The notes beneath the pieces were generated by a model that saw nothing but the letters and a program-made list of their open reading frames with translations, was not told the origin of the DNA and did not search any database. Positions 35,603 through 46,391 of a stretch of 64,000 nucleotides of DNA are shown here, piece after piece (position 1 is the first letter of the stretch; the number at the start of each line of letters is the position of its first letter). Made by a program: the position numbers and the translations under genes. Origin of the DNA: Tethya wilhelma (Eukaryota; Porifera; Demospongiae; Tethyida; Tethyidae); contig CAXIPT010000002.1 of NCBI GenBank assembly GCA_964030475.1, positions 13,632,421 through 13,696,420 of the forward strand. Direction: 5' to 3'.

Positions 35603-37555
35603 ATGCACTCAAGCCCCGCCCACAATTCAACACGCTGGAGAGTCTTATTATCAACATTTCCGTCTATGTGGTATTTGCAACGAAAAAACATGAGTGTCCA
35701 CCTAAAGATCACCTTCTACTGTCTAGTACCATTTCTGGCCTACCAGGCTCTAAGGAAAGCTTTGTGGGAACCAAGTAAGTATCCTTACAAGCCAGTGGTG
35801 GACACTGAATATGACTATATCATAGTAGGAGCAGGTAGTGCTGGGTGTGTCCTTGCCAACAGGCTCAGTGAGATTCCAAATGTCACCATTCTTCTGATAG
35901 AGGCTGGTGGACCTGACAACAAAAATGAAATTCATATACCAATGACGTACTTTATGCTACAGCTGACTGAAGTTGACTGGCAGTACACCACTGTTCCTCA
36001 GAAAGGCACTAGCTACATGACATATAGTCAACAATCTGCCTGGCCAAGAGGAAAGGTGCTTGGAGGTAGTAGCTCCATTAATGCCATGGTATACACTCGT
36101 GGCAACAAACAAGACTATGATAGGTGGGAGAAAGTCTATGGAGCTGTTGGCTGGGGATGGGATGATGTACTTCCTTATTTCAAAAAGTCTGAAGACTTCA
36201 GAGCAGATGGAGATGTGATGTACCATGGGTATGGAGGACCTCTGACAGTAAGCAAGGCTACTTTTGTCACTGGAGCAGCAAAAGCATTTATCAATGCAGC
36301 AAAGATATTGGGTTATGACAATATTGATTACAATGGTGAATCACAGCTTGGTTTCAGCTTAACTCAGCAAACTATAAAAGATGGTTCTCGGTGGTCTACT
36401 GCCAAGGCATTCTTGCACCCTGCAAGAAACAGAGAGAACCTGTTTGTGTGGACTAATAAGATGGTGCGTGACTTAGAAATCAGGGGAGATAGGGTGACAG
36501 GAGTGAATGTGGTGGACACTGAAGATTACACAACTGGTATGGCAACTGTTGTCAAGGCTCGCAAGGAGGTAATCTTGTCTGCTGGAGCTATTGAATCTCC
36601 AAAGATTCTTCTTCTGTCAGGTATAGGACCAAAGGACCACCTCAAGGAAGTCTCCATAACAGTTAAAAAAGATCTACCAGTGGGAAAGAACTTACAAGAC
36701 CACATTGTGGTATTTAATGGCTTACAAAATAGCGATCTCTCTGTAACAGATGCACTCACACTCACCAGACCACTGATTACATCGTGGTCGTCAGCATTCC
36801 AATATCTATTGACCAAAAGTGGTCCTCTCTCAGTTTCCCCATTAGAAGCGCATGGTTTTGTACAGTCTGGTCTGCAAGAGCAAGACAATGGAAGACCAGA
36901 CATACACATGTTATTACTAGCAGCCAAAATGGAACGAAAACTCTTAAAAATTTACAACATTTTAGAGGAAAGAGCTGTCAAAGTTTTAGGAGAAGATGTT
37001 CTCAATGATGAACCAGTGGCCTTTTGTAGCGTCGTACCTGGTCTTCTTCATCCAAAGAGCAGAGGGGAGCTAAAACTCAACAGCGATATATCTCCTCTTG
37101 AGCCCCCATTAATCAATCCTAAATATCTGACTCATCCTGATGATGTTGAAGTACTGTTAAGAGGGATACGGCTTGCACAAAGACTGGTCAATACAAGTGC
37201 ATTTGATTTTTTCTGGTCTACAAACAGTACCAAATTCACACCCGTAACAAACAGTCAATTTGAGTATGATACAGCTGACTTTTGGCGCTGGTACATCCGC
37301 CAATTTCCCCTCACTGTTTATCATCCAGTGGGTACATGTAAAATGGGTGCTACCAATGATCCTTCAACTGTTGTTAATCCAAGACTTAAAGTAAAAGGGT
37401 TTAGAAACCTACGAGTTGTTGATGCTTCAATTATGCCAGAGATTGTCAGTGGTAACATCAATGCTCCTGTAATAATGATTGCAGAGAAGGCAGCTGATAT
37501 GATTAAAGAAGACTCAATAGGTGACTGTGAACATGAGCACTGTAACAAACCATGA
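35603..37555 (+). CDS. GMC-family FAD oxidoreductase (choline dehydrogenase-like)
   Basis: One uninterrupted exon, 650 codons from the first ATG; a second ATG at 35690 (after 29 residues) would give a more usual N-terminus with the hydrophobic helix [15 protein letters not shown]. The dinucleotide-binding motif [22 protein letters not shown] signature 1 ([19 protein letters not shown]) and signature 2 ([16 protein letters not shown]) are in order. The C-terminal lobe has [10 protein letters not shown] with the catalytic His and [17 protein letters not shown] with the paired polar residue. It would oxidise an alcohol; substrate cannot be told (choline, glucose and other alcohols all occur in the family). 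Being intronless is notable beside intron-rich genes, though the neighbouring oxidases are intronless too. Confidence 0.92.
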   Translation: MHSSPAHNSTRWRVLLSTFPSMWYLQRKNMSVHLKITFYCLVPFLAYQALRKALWEPSKYPYKPVVDTEYDYIIVGAGSAGCVLANRLSEIPNVTILLIEAGGPDNKNEIHIPMTYFMLQLTEVDWQYTTVPQKGTSYMTYSQQSAWPRGKVLGGSSSINAMVYTRGNKQDYDRWEKVYGAVGWGWDDVLPYFKKSEDFRADGDVMYHGYGGPLTVSKATFVTGAAKAFINAAKILGYDNIDYNGESQLGFSLTQQTIKDGSRWSTAKAFLHPARNRENLFVWTNKMVRDLEIRGDRVTGVNVVDTEDYTTGMATVVKARKEVILSAGAIESPKILLLSGIGPKDHLKEVSITVKKDLPVGKNLQDHIVVFNGLQNSDLSVTDALTLTRPLITSWSSAFQYLLTKSGPLSVSPLEAHGFVQSGLQEQDNGRPDIHMLLLAAKMERKLLKIYNILEERAVKVLGEDVLNDEPVAFCSVVPGLLHPKSRGELKLNSDISPLEPPLINPKYLTHPDDVEVLLRGIRLAQRLVNTSAFDFFWSTNSTKFTPVTNSQFEYDTADFWRWYIRQFPLTVYHPVGTCKMGATNDPSTVVNPRLKVKGFRNLRVVDASIMPEIVSGNINAPVIMIAEKAADMIKEDSIGDCEHEHCNKP

Positions 37556-37683
37556 TTGTGATTGACATTGTGTCAATAACTAATTTATGTGGCTAGTGCG
37601 CATGCGTAGTCTAATCAAAGTGGGTGGGGCTCATCACATGTCCTTTAGTTTTACAAAGTGTCTCGAGACACGGTAGTCCGTAT

Positions 37684-37803
37684 ACTTTCCTACTGATTTT
37701 GTATTGCCTGTTTATAGTATCCGGATTTACCGGCACTCCAGCGTGCATGCATAGAGTCACGGTTCCATTGACTACAATATATTTAGCTTAAAGTATACGG
37801 ACC
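37684..37803. mobile_element. Short inverted-repeat element upstream of the first D-amino-acid oxidase gene
   Basis: AGTCCGTATACTTT on the left and AAAGTATACGGAC on the right enclose about 95 bp. It lies within 90 bp of the oxidase start, so it may form part of the promoter. No target duplication is evident. Confidence 0.5.
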
Positions 37804-37891
37804 CGGGCCTGGAGGCACCGCGTTAATTTTAATACTAAACTAATTTCCGAGAACGACTACCTAAGGTTCAGAGAACAGATTATCTGATATC

Positions 37892-38935
37892 ATGGACAAA
37901 TTCCGCCAAGGCCCTAAAACTAAGGTGGCAGTAGTTGGTGCTGGAGTTATTGGCCTTTCAGCTGCTTTGAACCTAACGCAAAAGTTCCCAGAGAGATTAG
38001 ATGTCACAATCATTGCCGACAAGTTCTCTCCTGAGCTTGTCAGTGATAAGGCTGGAGTACTCATGATCCCTAGTAGCCCCGACTTTAAACAAGGTGGAGA
38101 CCTCATCAAGAAATGGGCAAAAGACACCTTTTCCCTTTTTCATTCCATTTACAGTTCTGTCGACAATTCTGAGGTACAACTGTGTCTTAGAGGAGGTTAT
38201 GAGTTCCATTACTCTGAAACCCCTGATCCATGGTGGAAAGAGTGTGTGTTTGGGTTTCGACATGTTGATTTGAACTCAGACGAAGCTCGTGTGGTTCAAG
38301 CTACTCCAGAGTGTGTTGATATATGGGCATATAGTACTTATGCTATGGCTCCATCAAGCTATTTGAAATGGTTGACAAAATGTGTCAAGAAGAACGGTGT
38401 TGTATTTGTCAAGAAAAAACTAGAGAGCCTCGAAGAACTCACTGGATATGACATCATTATCAACTGCACAGGTCTTGGATCACGAGAGCTTGTTAATGAT
38501 CACACAGTAAGACCAGGCAGAGGACAGATTGTTGCTGTGCGTGCTCCATGGGTAACTCACTTTTCGATTTATATTCAAAACGATGACCTTTTTTTTCATG
38601 TTACACCGCGAGCCAATGATGTAGTCTTGGGTGGTACGTGTTACACTGACAATTGGAACAAAACACCTGATCCAAAGATTGCTCAAGAAATCCTTCAAGG
38701 ATGTTACAAACTTGTTCCCAGTTTATCAGAGGCTGAGATCGTTGATGAGTGGGTGGGACTTCGCCCCCTGCGAGACACAATAAGAATGGAGAGTGAATTC
38801 AGTGGACCTAATGGCTCATTGGTAGTCCATTGCTATGGTCATGGCGGTCAGGGCTTTGTGCTGAATTGGGGTTGTGCACTCGAAATTGGCAACATCGTAG
38901 AACAGCATCTTGCCTTGGTCAAGGCTAAACTGTAA
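37892..38935 (+). CDS. DDO: D-aspartate/D-amino-acid oxidase, copy 1
   Basis: Single exon, 347 residues, the usual DDO/DAO length. FAD-binding KVAVVGAGVIGLSAALNL at the N-terminus, central NCTGLGSREL, the substrate-loop signature DEWVGLRPLRDTIR with conserved Arg, and the family signature VVHCYGHGGQGFVLNWG near the C-terminus. It ends in AKL, a peroxisomal PTS1-type tripeptide. It would deaminate acidic or neutral D-amino acids, giving an oxo-acid, ammonia and peroxide; DDO versus DAO cannot be settled by eye. Two further copies lie nearby. Confidence 0.92.
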   Translation: MDKFRQGPKTKVAVVGAGVIGLSAALNLTQKFPERLDVTIIADKFSPELVSDKAGVLMIPSSPDFKQGGDLIKKWAKDTFSLFHSIYSSVDNSEVQLCLRGGYEFHYSETPDPWWKECVFGFRHVDLNSDEARVVQATPECVDIWAYSTYAMAPSSYLKWLTKCVKKNGVVFVKKKLESLEELTGYDIIINCTGLGSRELVNDHTVRPGRGQIVAVRAPWVTHFSIYIQNDDLFFHVTPRANDVVLGGTCYTDNWNKTPDPKIAQEILQGCYKLVPSLSEAEIVDEWVGLRPLRDTIRMESEFSGPNGSLVVHCYGHGGQGFVLNWGCALEIGNIVEQHLALVKAKL

Positions 38936-39262
38936 TGCTTATGTGTAGTTGAGATCTGAACAGTGAATATTACAGTATTATCTGAGTCTGCATGATGATT
39001 TGTTACATTATTTTGATGCGTTATTATTTGTGAGTAAATACAGGTTTAATACATTTAAATTTAGAATGACATTAAAAGCAACCTGTTGTGTGCACTTATC
39101 TCTTAATTCTATAGTTCTCTTCGATCGAATCTTGTACAGAGAAAAATCCATGTCATACTAAACTATAGTAGAAATTATAGGTATAATTGGCACCTGAATA
39201 AAATTAATATTACAAACAGTATAATAAAAATAAATGTCCAAAGAGCAAATTAAGTTCAGATT
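38936..39262. other. 3' intergenic between convergent oxidase genes
   Basis: AT-rich sequence holding the 3' ends of two convergent genes, with GAATAAAAT-type signals on both strands. No other feature. Confidence 0.6.
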
Positions 39263-40315
39263 TCAAAGCTTAGACTTAATAGATATAGCTGTAAGATGGT
39301 GTTCAATTATTGTGCTTATTTCACAAGCACAGCCCCAACTCAATACAAATCCCTGGCCTTCATGACCATAGCAATGAATGACGAGGGCTCCATTTGGTCC
39401 ATTGTAATCACTCTCCAATCTTATTGGCTCTCGAACTGGTCGTAGTCCAGCCCATTCATCAATAACTTTAGCCTTTGACAAACTAGGCACTAATTTCTCA
39501 CATCCTTCTAGAATCTTGTGAGTAACAATAGGATCTGATGTTTCACTCCAGTTATCAATGTCACAAGAACCTCCTAAGGCTACATTGTCAGCTCGTGGTA
39601 AGATGTACCATTGGTCATAAGACGAAAAGTGAGTCACCCATGGAGCATGCACAGCAGCAATCTGTCCTCTACCTGGTCTTACTGTGTTATCATTAACAAG
39701 TTCTCGTGATCCAAGACCTGTGCAGTTGATGATGATGTCATATCCAGTGAGTTCTTCAAGGCTCTCCAACTTTTTCTTGACAAGTATAACACCATTTTTC
39801 TTGACACATTTTGTCAACCACATTAAGTAGTTTGATGGAGCCATAACATAAGTACTATATGTCCAGATATCAACACAGTTTTGAGGAGCTTGAACCACAC
39901 GAGCTTCGTCTGAGTCCAAATCAACATGTCGAAATCCGAACACACACTCTTTCCACCATGGATCAGGGGTTTTAGAGTAGTGGAACTCCTAACCTACTCT
40001 TAAGCATAACTTTACTTCAGCATTGTCAATTGAGCTATAAATTGAATGCCAAAAGGAAAAGGTGTCTCTTGCCCACATCTTGCTATGATCTTCCACTTGC
40101 TCAAAGACTATCTTTACGTCAGGGCTGACTGGAACCATATGAATTCCAGCCTTGTCACTAACAAGCTCAGGAGAAAACTTGTCAGCAATAATTGTGATGT
40201 CCAATCTCTCTGCAAACTTTTGTGCTAGGTTCAAAGCAGTTGAAAGGCCTATAACTCCAGCACCAATTACTGCCACTTGAAGTTTTGTAATATTTGCCAT
40301 AATATCGAGTTTCAA
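39263..40315 (-). pseudogene. DDO: D-aspartate/D-amino-acid oxidase, copy 2, with a nonsense codon
   Basis: Single exon in one continuous frame except for TAG at 39989-39991 (codon 109), where copy 1 has TAT (GGYEFHYS versus RVG-stop-EFHYS). Otherwise all family features are kept: VAVIGAGVIGLSTALNL, NCTGLGSREL, DEWAGLRPVREPIRLE, HCYGHEGQGFVLSWG and a C-terminal SKL peroxisomal signal. Close to copy 1 in sequence. The intact rest argues for a recent loss, a polymorphic null allele or a base error. The same stop occurs in the repeated block at 40818-42214, but that block is probably the same DNA assembled twice and not independent support. Confidence 0.85.
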
Positions 40316-42214
40316 TTAAAAGGTTAAAGTCTAAAGCCATTCAGGCCTTTTGCAATCTCTATATCTTACTTGTTTGTTTTTTGATGCTATTTTCCAAGTT
40401 CATTCACGTTCGATACCGATCACGTGATTCAAAGTGGGCGTGGCACCCCAAATTTCGCCACACCCCTGTAAAAGGTTCCAGGAGATACAGGCAAAATGAT
40501 TGCAAGACCACACTTCACATTATTCAGCATTTAGCAAAAAGTGCTCATTGCACAGTGCTGAGACTTTACACACTAGTTCAGCTATAATTTATGCTACTGT
40601 AGGCTGAATTTGGTTGTTGGCACAAGTTTGGCTAACTGAAGCAAAGAGCTCAAAATTTAGCAATTTTTTGACGTTAAATAGAAGAACTCTTCGCTAGACC
40701 TTCACAATTACAGTTGTATTTCCGCGTGTCTGCCTTGATTCACTCCACTTAAGCCTACTTTTTCCCTTAAACTTCAGTATGCATGCCAATTGGGAGAGGC
40801 TGTATGATTGAGAGAGNCTTATTGGCTCTCGAACTGGTCGTAGTCCAGCCCATTCATCAATAACTTTAGCCTTTGACAAACTAGGCACTAATTTCTCACA
40901 TCCTTCTAGAATCTTGTGAGTAACAATAGGATCTGATGTTTCACTCCAGTTATCAATGTCACAAGAACCTCCTAAGGCTACATTGTCAGCTCGTGGTAAG
41001 ATGTACCATTGGTCATAAGACGAAAAGTGAGTCACCCATGGAGCATGCACAGCAGCAATCTGTCCTCTACCTGGTCTTACTGTGTTATCATTAACAAGTT
41101 CTCGTGATCCAAGACCTGTGCAGTTGATGATGATGTCATATCCAGTGAGTTCTTCAAGGCTCTCCAACTTTTTCTTGACAAGTATAACACCATTTTTCTT
41201 GACACATTTTGTCAACCACATTAAGTAGTTTGATGGAGCCATAACATAAGTACTATATGTCCAGATATCAACACAGTTTTGAGGAGCTTGAACCACACGA
41301 GCTTCGTCTGAGTCCAAATCAACATGTCGAAATCCGAACACACACTCTTTCCACCATGGATCAGGGGTTTTAGAGTAGTGGAACTCCTAACCTACTCTTA
41401 AGCATAACTTTACTTCAGCATTGTCAATTGAGCTATAAATTGAATGCCAAAAGGAAAAGGTGTCTCTTGCCCACATCTTGCTATGATCTTCCACTTGCTC
41501 AAAGACTATCTTTACGTCAGGGCTGACTGGAACCATATGAATTCCAGCCTTGTCACTAACAAGCTCAGGAGAAAACTTGTCAGCAATAATTGTGATGTCC
41601 AATCTCTCTGCAAACTTTTGTGCTAGGTTCAAAGCAGTTGAAAGGCCTATAACTCCAGCACCAATTACTGCCACTTGAAGTTTTGTAATATTTGCCATAA
41701 TATCGAGTTTCAATTAAAAGGTTAAAGTCTAAAGCCATTCAGGCCTTTTGCAATCTCTATATCTTACTTGTTTGTTTTTTGATGCTATTTTCCAAGTTCA
41801 TTCACGTTCGATACCGATCACGTGATTCAAAGTGGGCGTGGCACCCCAAATTTCGCCACACCCCTGTAAAAGGTTCCAGGAGATACAGGCAAAATGATTG
41901 CAAGACCACACTTCACATTATTCAGCATTTAGCAAAAAGTGCTCATTGCACAGTGCTGAGACTTTACACACTAGTTCAGCTATAATTTATGCTACTGTAG
42001 GCTGAATTTGGTTGTTGGCACAAGTTTGGCTAACTGAAGCAAAGAGCTCAAAATTTAGCAATTTTTTGACGTTAAATAGAAGAACTCTTCGCTAGACCTT
42101 CACAATTACAGTTGTATTTCCGCGTGTCTGCCTTGATTCACTCCACTTAAGCCTACTTTTTCCCTTAAACTTCAGTATGCATGCCAATTGGGAGAGGCTG
42201 TATGATTGAGAGAG
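39420..42214. repeat. 1,397-bp direct duplication across a single N (assembly overlap)
   Basis: 39420-40816 and 40818-42214 appear identical, offset 1398, with N at 40817. The second copy repeats most of the oxidase copy 2 gene and its upstream flank. Perfect identity plus a single N at the join points to an unmerged contig overlap, not a biological duplication. Confidence 0.87.
40818..41713 (-). pseudogene. Repeated, 3'-truncated copy of oxidase copy 2 (assembly duplicate)
   Basis: Identical to 39420-40315 including the TAG, now at 41387-41389; it stops at the N where EPIRL would follow. It should not be counted as a gene. Confidence 0.85.
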
Positions 42215-42461
42215 TCCAAGAATGTAAGCTAGGCTTCCTGTGACTATTGAGAGCATACTGATTCCAAACCACTCGATTTACTGGAAGACTATCTCGTGCT
42301 GAAAGTGTGAAATTCAGTTATGGTAATATGATGATATAATGCACAATGCTCAGAAGTGTATTCAGATATATAGTATTCTGCATTTTATGCCCTCTGCTGT
42401 AGCTACACTGAACTGGCTAGCTATGCATTATGGCAACATGACTAAGGAGGAGGGTCTAGCT
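42215..42461. other. Unassigned sequence
   Basis: Shared upstream flank of the oxidase genes running into a MITE. No motif-bearing ORF. Confidence 0.5.
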
Positions 42462-42987
42462 CAAGGGGTAGTCACTCCCACTCCGTGTATGGTTCCGTTT
42501 GCGACCGGGATCAAGAGTCTTGATCCACTAAAAGTCGCCTTGATCGCTTGATTTACAGTAAAAATGGTCCTTGATCCTTTGATCGAAGTCAAACCTAGCG
42601 CTTGATCAATGAACTTTGACCCTCGGGCGATTGCACGTGCAAAATGCGGGTAACTAGCTACAGTTCGAGAAGGAACTGCTACAACATGAATTTAATGCTG
42701 GTACTAGGTGTATACTGGAGTAAAAGTGTCACCTGCACCAATCTAGACTGGCAAATCGAACTCTCTCCACAGAGCTTGCGCTAATCGGCTAACCGTATAC
42801 ACATTTCTATTTATACGAAAAAAAATTGAAATTGCACAGTCTATCAATTACGTCATAATCTTGATCTTGATCGAGTTTCGACTACAAAGCAAGCTTGATC
42901 GCTTGATTCTTGTTGAAAATCTGCTTTGATTTCTTGATTCCATCTTGATCCCGGTCGCAAACGGAACCATACGCGGACTACCCCTTG
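42462..42987. mobile_element. MITE family 4 copy a, 5-bp TAGCT target duplication
   Basis: Ends CAAGGGGTAGTC and GACTACCCCTTG, flanked by TAGCT at 42457-42461 and 42988-42992. Sub-terminal stretches GTATGGTTCCGTTTGCGACC and CCGGGATCAAG are mirrored. The inside is rich in TTGATC. No ORF. Confidence 0.85.
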
Positions 42988-43129
42988 TAGCTTGATCGAA
43001 ACTGTGATATTTAATAATTATGTTATTTACCATCACGTAGCCTAGATAATTGCTTTAAGTGTTATTTACTTATACTGCTTATTATTTTGAAGGCTAAAGT
43101 CGTCCGTGTCGAGTACTTTGAAACAGTAT

Positions 43130-43312
43130 CTAAGTGAGAGATGCATGCAATGGCTTTGCAATGCTAGTGTATTCTTCACTGATCTCAAAAGCCACGGCTT
43201 TCTCACCATCAGCAAGAGTCACACCAACAGCATGGAACACACTACACCCAGTGAATACATGATCGAGGAATTCCAAGCGTGGAATTGCATGCAGAGATTT
43301 AAAGCCAAACTG
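43130..43312 (-). other. Possible isolated exon or gene fragment
   Basis: After an AATCAG acceptor-like site, a 60-codon frame reads FGFKSLHAIPRLEFLDHVF and VGVTLADGEKAVAFEISEE, ending at a stop. The composition looks protein-like, but I do not recognise the family and see no partner exon among the surrounding MITEs. Confidence 0.3.
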
Positions 43313-43445
43313 ATTACTGATCAAATAATTATATTATTATGTGCACTATATAGCAGTCTGCATACACACAACAATAATAAATTGTATATGTATTAATAAT
43401 TTCTTATAAATCACTTCCTTCCCCCCCCTCTCCCTAATCTGATCA

Positions 43446-43750
43446 AGGGGTGGTCACGACCATACCTGCTGTACTAACATCCGCAACCGGGATCATGTAT
43501 CAAGATGCAATCAAGGGGGTCAAAGCAATGAAAATTGCCCCCATCAAGGGTCAAGAAAGTACTGCTTGCTTTCGATCAACGGTCAAAGGTCATTAGCTGC
43601 AAATATATAGCACGTTTTAGTGGGTCAAAGTTCAAATTTATCATGATCAAGGCCTTCTAAAGTGGTGGTCAAGGTCTAAAAATTGGACGGAAAAAATTTT
43701 GATACCGGTCGCAGGTGTTACTACAGCGGGTATGGTCGTGACCACCCCTA
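43446..43750. mobile_element. MITE family 4 copy b
   Basis: Inverted ends AGGGGTGGTCACGACCATAC and its complement, with CCGGGATCA inside the left end and TACCGGTCGC near the right. End motifs and TGATC-rich inside relate it to 42462-42987, though clearly diverged. No ORF. Confidence 0.8.
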
Positions 43751-44695
43751 CATTGCGCGAGCACATGGCTAAAACCTTTATTGCATGCAATAACGTTCTG
43801 CATTAACGCCACGGCTCTGGGTCACAGTTCTATACAGTTTTTTTAACGTAAAATTAGAGAAATTGCCATGATTAACTCATATGGGGCCGAGGAGATCTTA
43901 CGTGATCGTTCCCATGGGTTATAACCATGGGGAGATATTACGTGACTTGTACCCTGATTCAATCAGGGTAAGTTTAACGTCACACGGAAAACATTGCCAC
44001 AGTTATATGGTGCAATATTATTATGGGAACATATTACGTGAGTACTCTGACCTCACGTAAAAGCTCTCCATATTGTAACTTTCTATATTCAAACATGTGG
44101 AGATGCTTTCGTTGAGAACTTTGACCTCACATAAAATCTCCACATTTATATCATTGGCAAGTAATGTGGCCACTGTGGCACATTATACACCAAATACATC
44201 TCATTCAAAAGAAGTGTCCTTCAACCTCACGTAAAATCTCCCCATAATAATATCATCAACGACCAATGCATGCATGTGGCCACATTATACACAAAACAGA
44301 TTTGCTTTTGAGAAGTGTCCTTTGACCTCACGTAAAATCTCCCCATTTAAATCGATTAACTCTGGTTAGATGGTGGGGTTTTTTTAGGTGTGAACTTTAA
44401 CCTTGTGTAAAACGTCCCCAGTTACATCCTTTCATCAACTAGTGGGGGTATACTTTAACTGTGGACAGTGGCGTATCCAGGATTTCAGTATTGGGGGTGC
44501 TACAATGCAGACGCAAAGCGCCCGAAGCTGGTGGATACATGAACACACTCAGTAGATCATAGCTATAGCTTGTACGTACGTGTTATAGGACAAAAGAAAT
44601 TATTACAATGTGATCAGTTGTTAATTATAACGTTAAGGACATTCTATGACCTTTTATGACGTTTTTGCTTGTTTCTAGCATGATCTGGCTATAGG

Positions 44696-44853
44696 TACCG
44701 TATAGCTCCAAATTTTCGTGGTTCAAAAAGTTCGTGAAAAGTCTGTCTTTGCCGTTTTGAGCTAATTTTTCGTGGAGAAAATTTTCGTGATATACGGTCA
44801 AATCACGAAATTCACGAAAATATTGTACCACGAAAATTTGGAGCTATACGGTA
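44696..44853. mobile_element. MITE family 1 copy b
   Basis: Ends TACCGTATAGCTCCAAATTT and GGAGCTATACGGTA, about 158 bp, matching the copy at 778-978. Nested in the centre of the foldback element. Confidence 0.82.
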
Positions 44854-44904
44854 CTACATTTGGATACTAGCCATATATACGCACGTACATATTGCACTTA
44901 ATTC

Positions 44905-44912
44905 AACACACA

Positions 44913-44981
<69 letters not shown>
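44905..44981. repeat. (CA)n microsatellite
   Basis: Interrupted CA run in the centre of the foldback element. Confidence 0.9.
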
Positions 44982-45955
44982 TACATATGGACATAGACAC
45001 CCACAGGGGACATACATGCACACACACGTACACATGCACTAGAGCTAGAGAAAATGATAAAAATCACAAGCACAGTAACTGATTGATATTGGGACAATTT
45101 TTTTCTTAAATTTAGGGCCCATGAGGGGCATGCTTTGCCACTTGAAATTTTGTAAATTAGTTCTTAGTTCTGGCAGTATACATTTGACTTAGTCTATCTT
45201 CAGTGGACCAGATGTGTTCAAAAGCAAAGTACAGGGTTATCCTCTGAGCACTGCATGACTATCACATGATTAAGTCTTGAATTTGTTATAATTAACAACT
45301 GATCACATTGTAATAATTTCTTTTGTCCCATAACACATACGTACAAGCTATAGCTATGATCTACTGAGTGTATTCATGTATCCACCAGCTTTGGGTGCTT
45401 TGCGTCTGCATTGTAGCACCCCCATTACTGAAATCCTGGATACGCCACTGTCCACAGTTAAAGTATACCCCCACTAGTTGATGAAAGGATGTAACTGGGG
45501 ACGTTTTACACAAGGTTAAAGCCGTGACACCTAAAAAATCCCACCATCTAACCAGACGTGTTGATTTAAATGGAGAAATTTCATGTGAGGTCAAAGGACA
45601 CTTCTCAAATGCAAATCTATTTTGTGTATAATGTGACCACATTGGTAGCTGATGATATATTATGGGGAGATTTTACGTGAGGTCAAAGTTCTCAATTAAA
45701 GCATCTCCACATGTTTGAATATAGAAAGCCTACAATATGGAGAGCTTTTACGTGAGGTCAGAGTACTCGCGTAATATGTTCCCATAATAATATTGCACCA
45801 TATAACTGTGGCAATGTTTTCCGTGTGACGTAAAACTTACCCTGATTGAATCAGGGTACAAGTCACGTAAAATCTCCCCATGATTTACCCATGGGAAAGG
45901 TTGTGTAAAATCTCCCCATAAGTTAATCATGGCAATTTCTCTAATTTTATGTAAA

Positions 45956-46391
45956 GATCTATCTGACCTGATAGGAGTGTTTCATGGTGGCCAGTGGAGC
46001 TGTCTCGATCTAGTATTAAGCCTGCAAGTGGTTCTGAGTCTGATTCACCTGAAGAGGAGTTAAAACCATGTATCTGACATCTCGTGTGTTGGTTTTGAGT
46101 GTTTATCTGGTGTTCAGATGCTAGTAACTCTTTCGGGGTTCTGGTTGTATTTCGAACTCATTCTAGATCTCGTTTAAAGTCCTAGTCGTCTTTATTACTG
46201 TGTTCATTCATTATTTTGTTTGTGTTTGGTGCGTTTGGTTTGTTTTTGTCACTCAATTGCGCCTTTTGTGGCCCCGAACGGTGTATATGCGGCAATAATA
46301 TACTTCAATGGAAATTATCTGCAACAGCTTTTCAACAACATACAATTTTGCTGTCACCAGTACACAATAGTACATGCCGTGTAAATACAGA
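45956..46391. other. Intergenic 3' flank
   Basis: No coding or repeat signal seen between the foldback and the oxidase copy 3 stop. Confidence 0.5.

Larger units (their letters stand above)
43845..45955. mobile_element. ~2.1-kb foldback element with ~700-bp arms
   Basis: The left arm (43845-44635) is the near-perfect inverse of the right arm (45270-45955); for example GTGGACAGTGGCGTATCCAG at 44461 mirrors 45443-45462. The arms carry many diverged repeats of GACCTCACGTAAAATCTCCC, about 70-100 bp apart, some inverted. The ~630-bp centre has no transposase ORF; it holds a family-1 MITE and a CA microsatellite. Arm divergence of several percent by eye points to age, not assembly error. I do not recognise the family. 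Confidence 0.85.

Noticed and set aside
36526..36927. Antisense ORF of 133 codons within the GMC gene
   Set aside because: Shadow of a conserved coding frame; no motif of its own.
39263..41713. Real tandem duplication giving four oxidase genes
   Set aside because: The second block is identical and joined by a single N, which fits an assembly overlap better.
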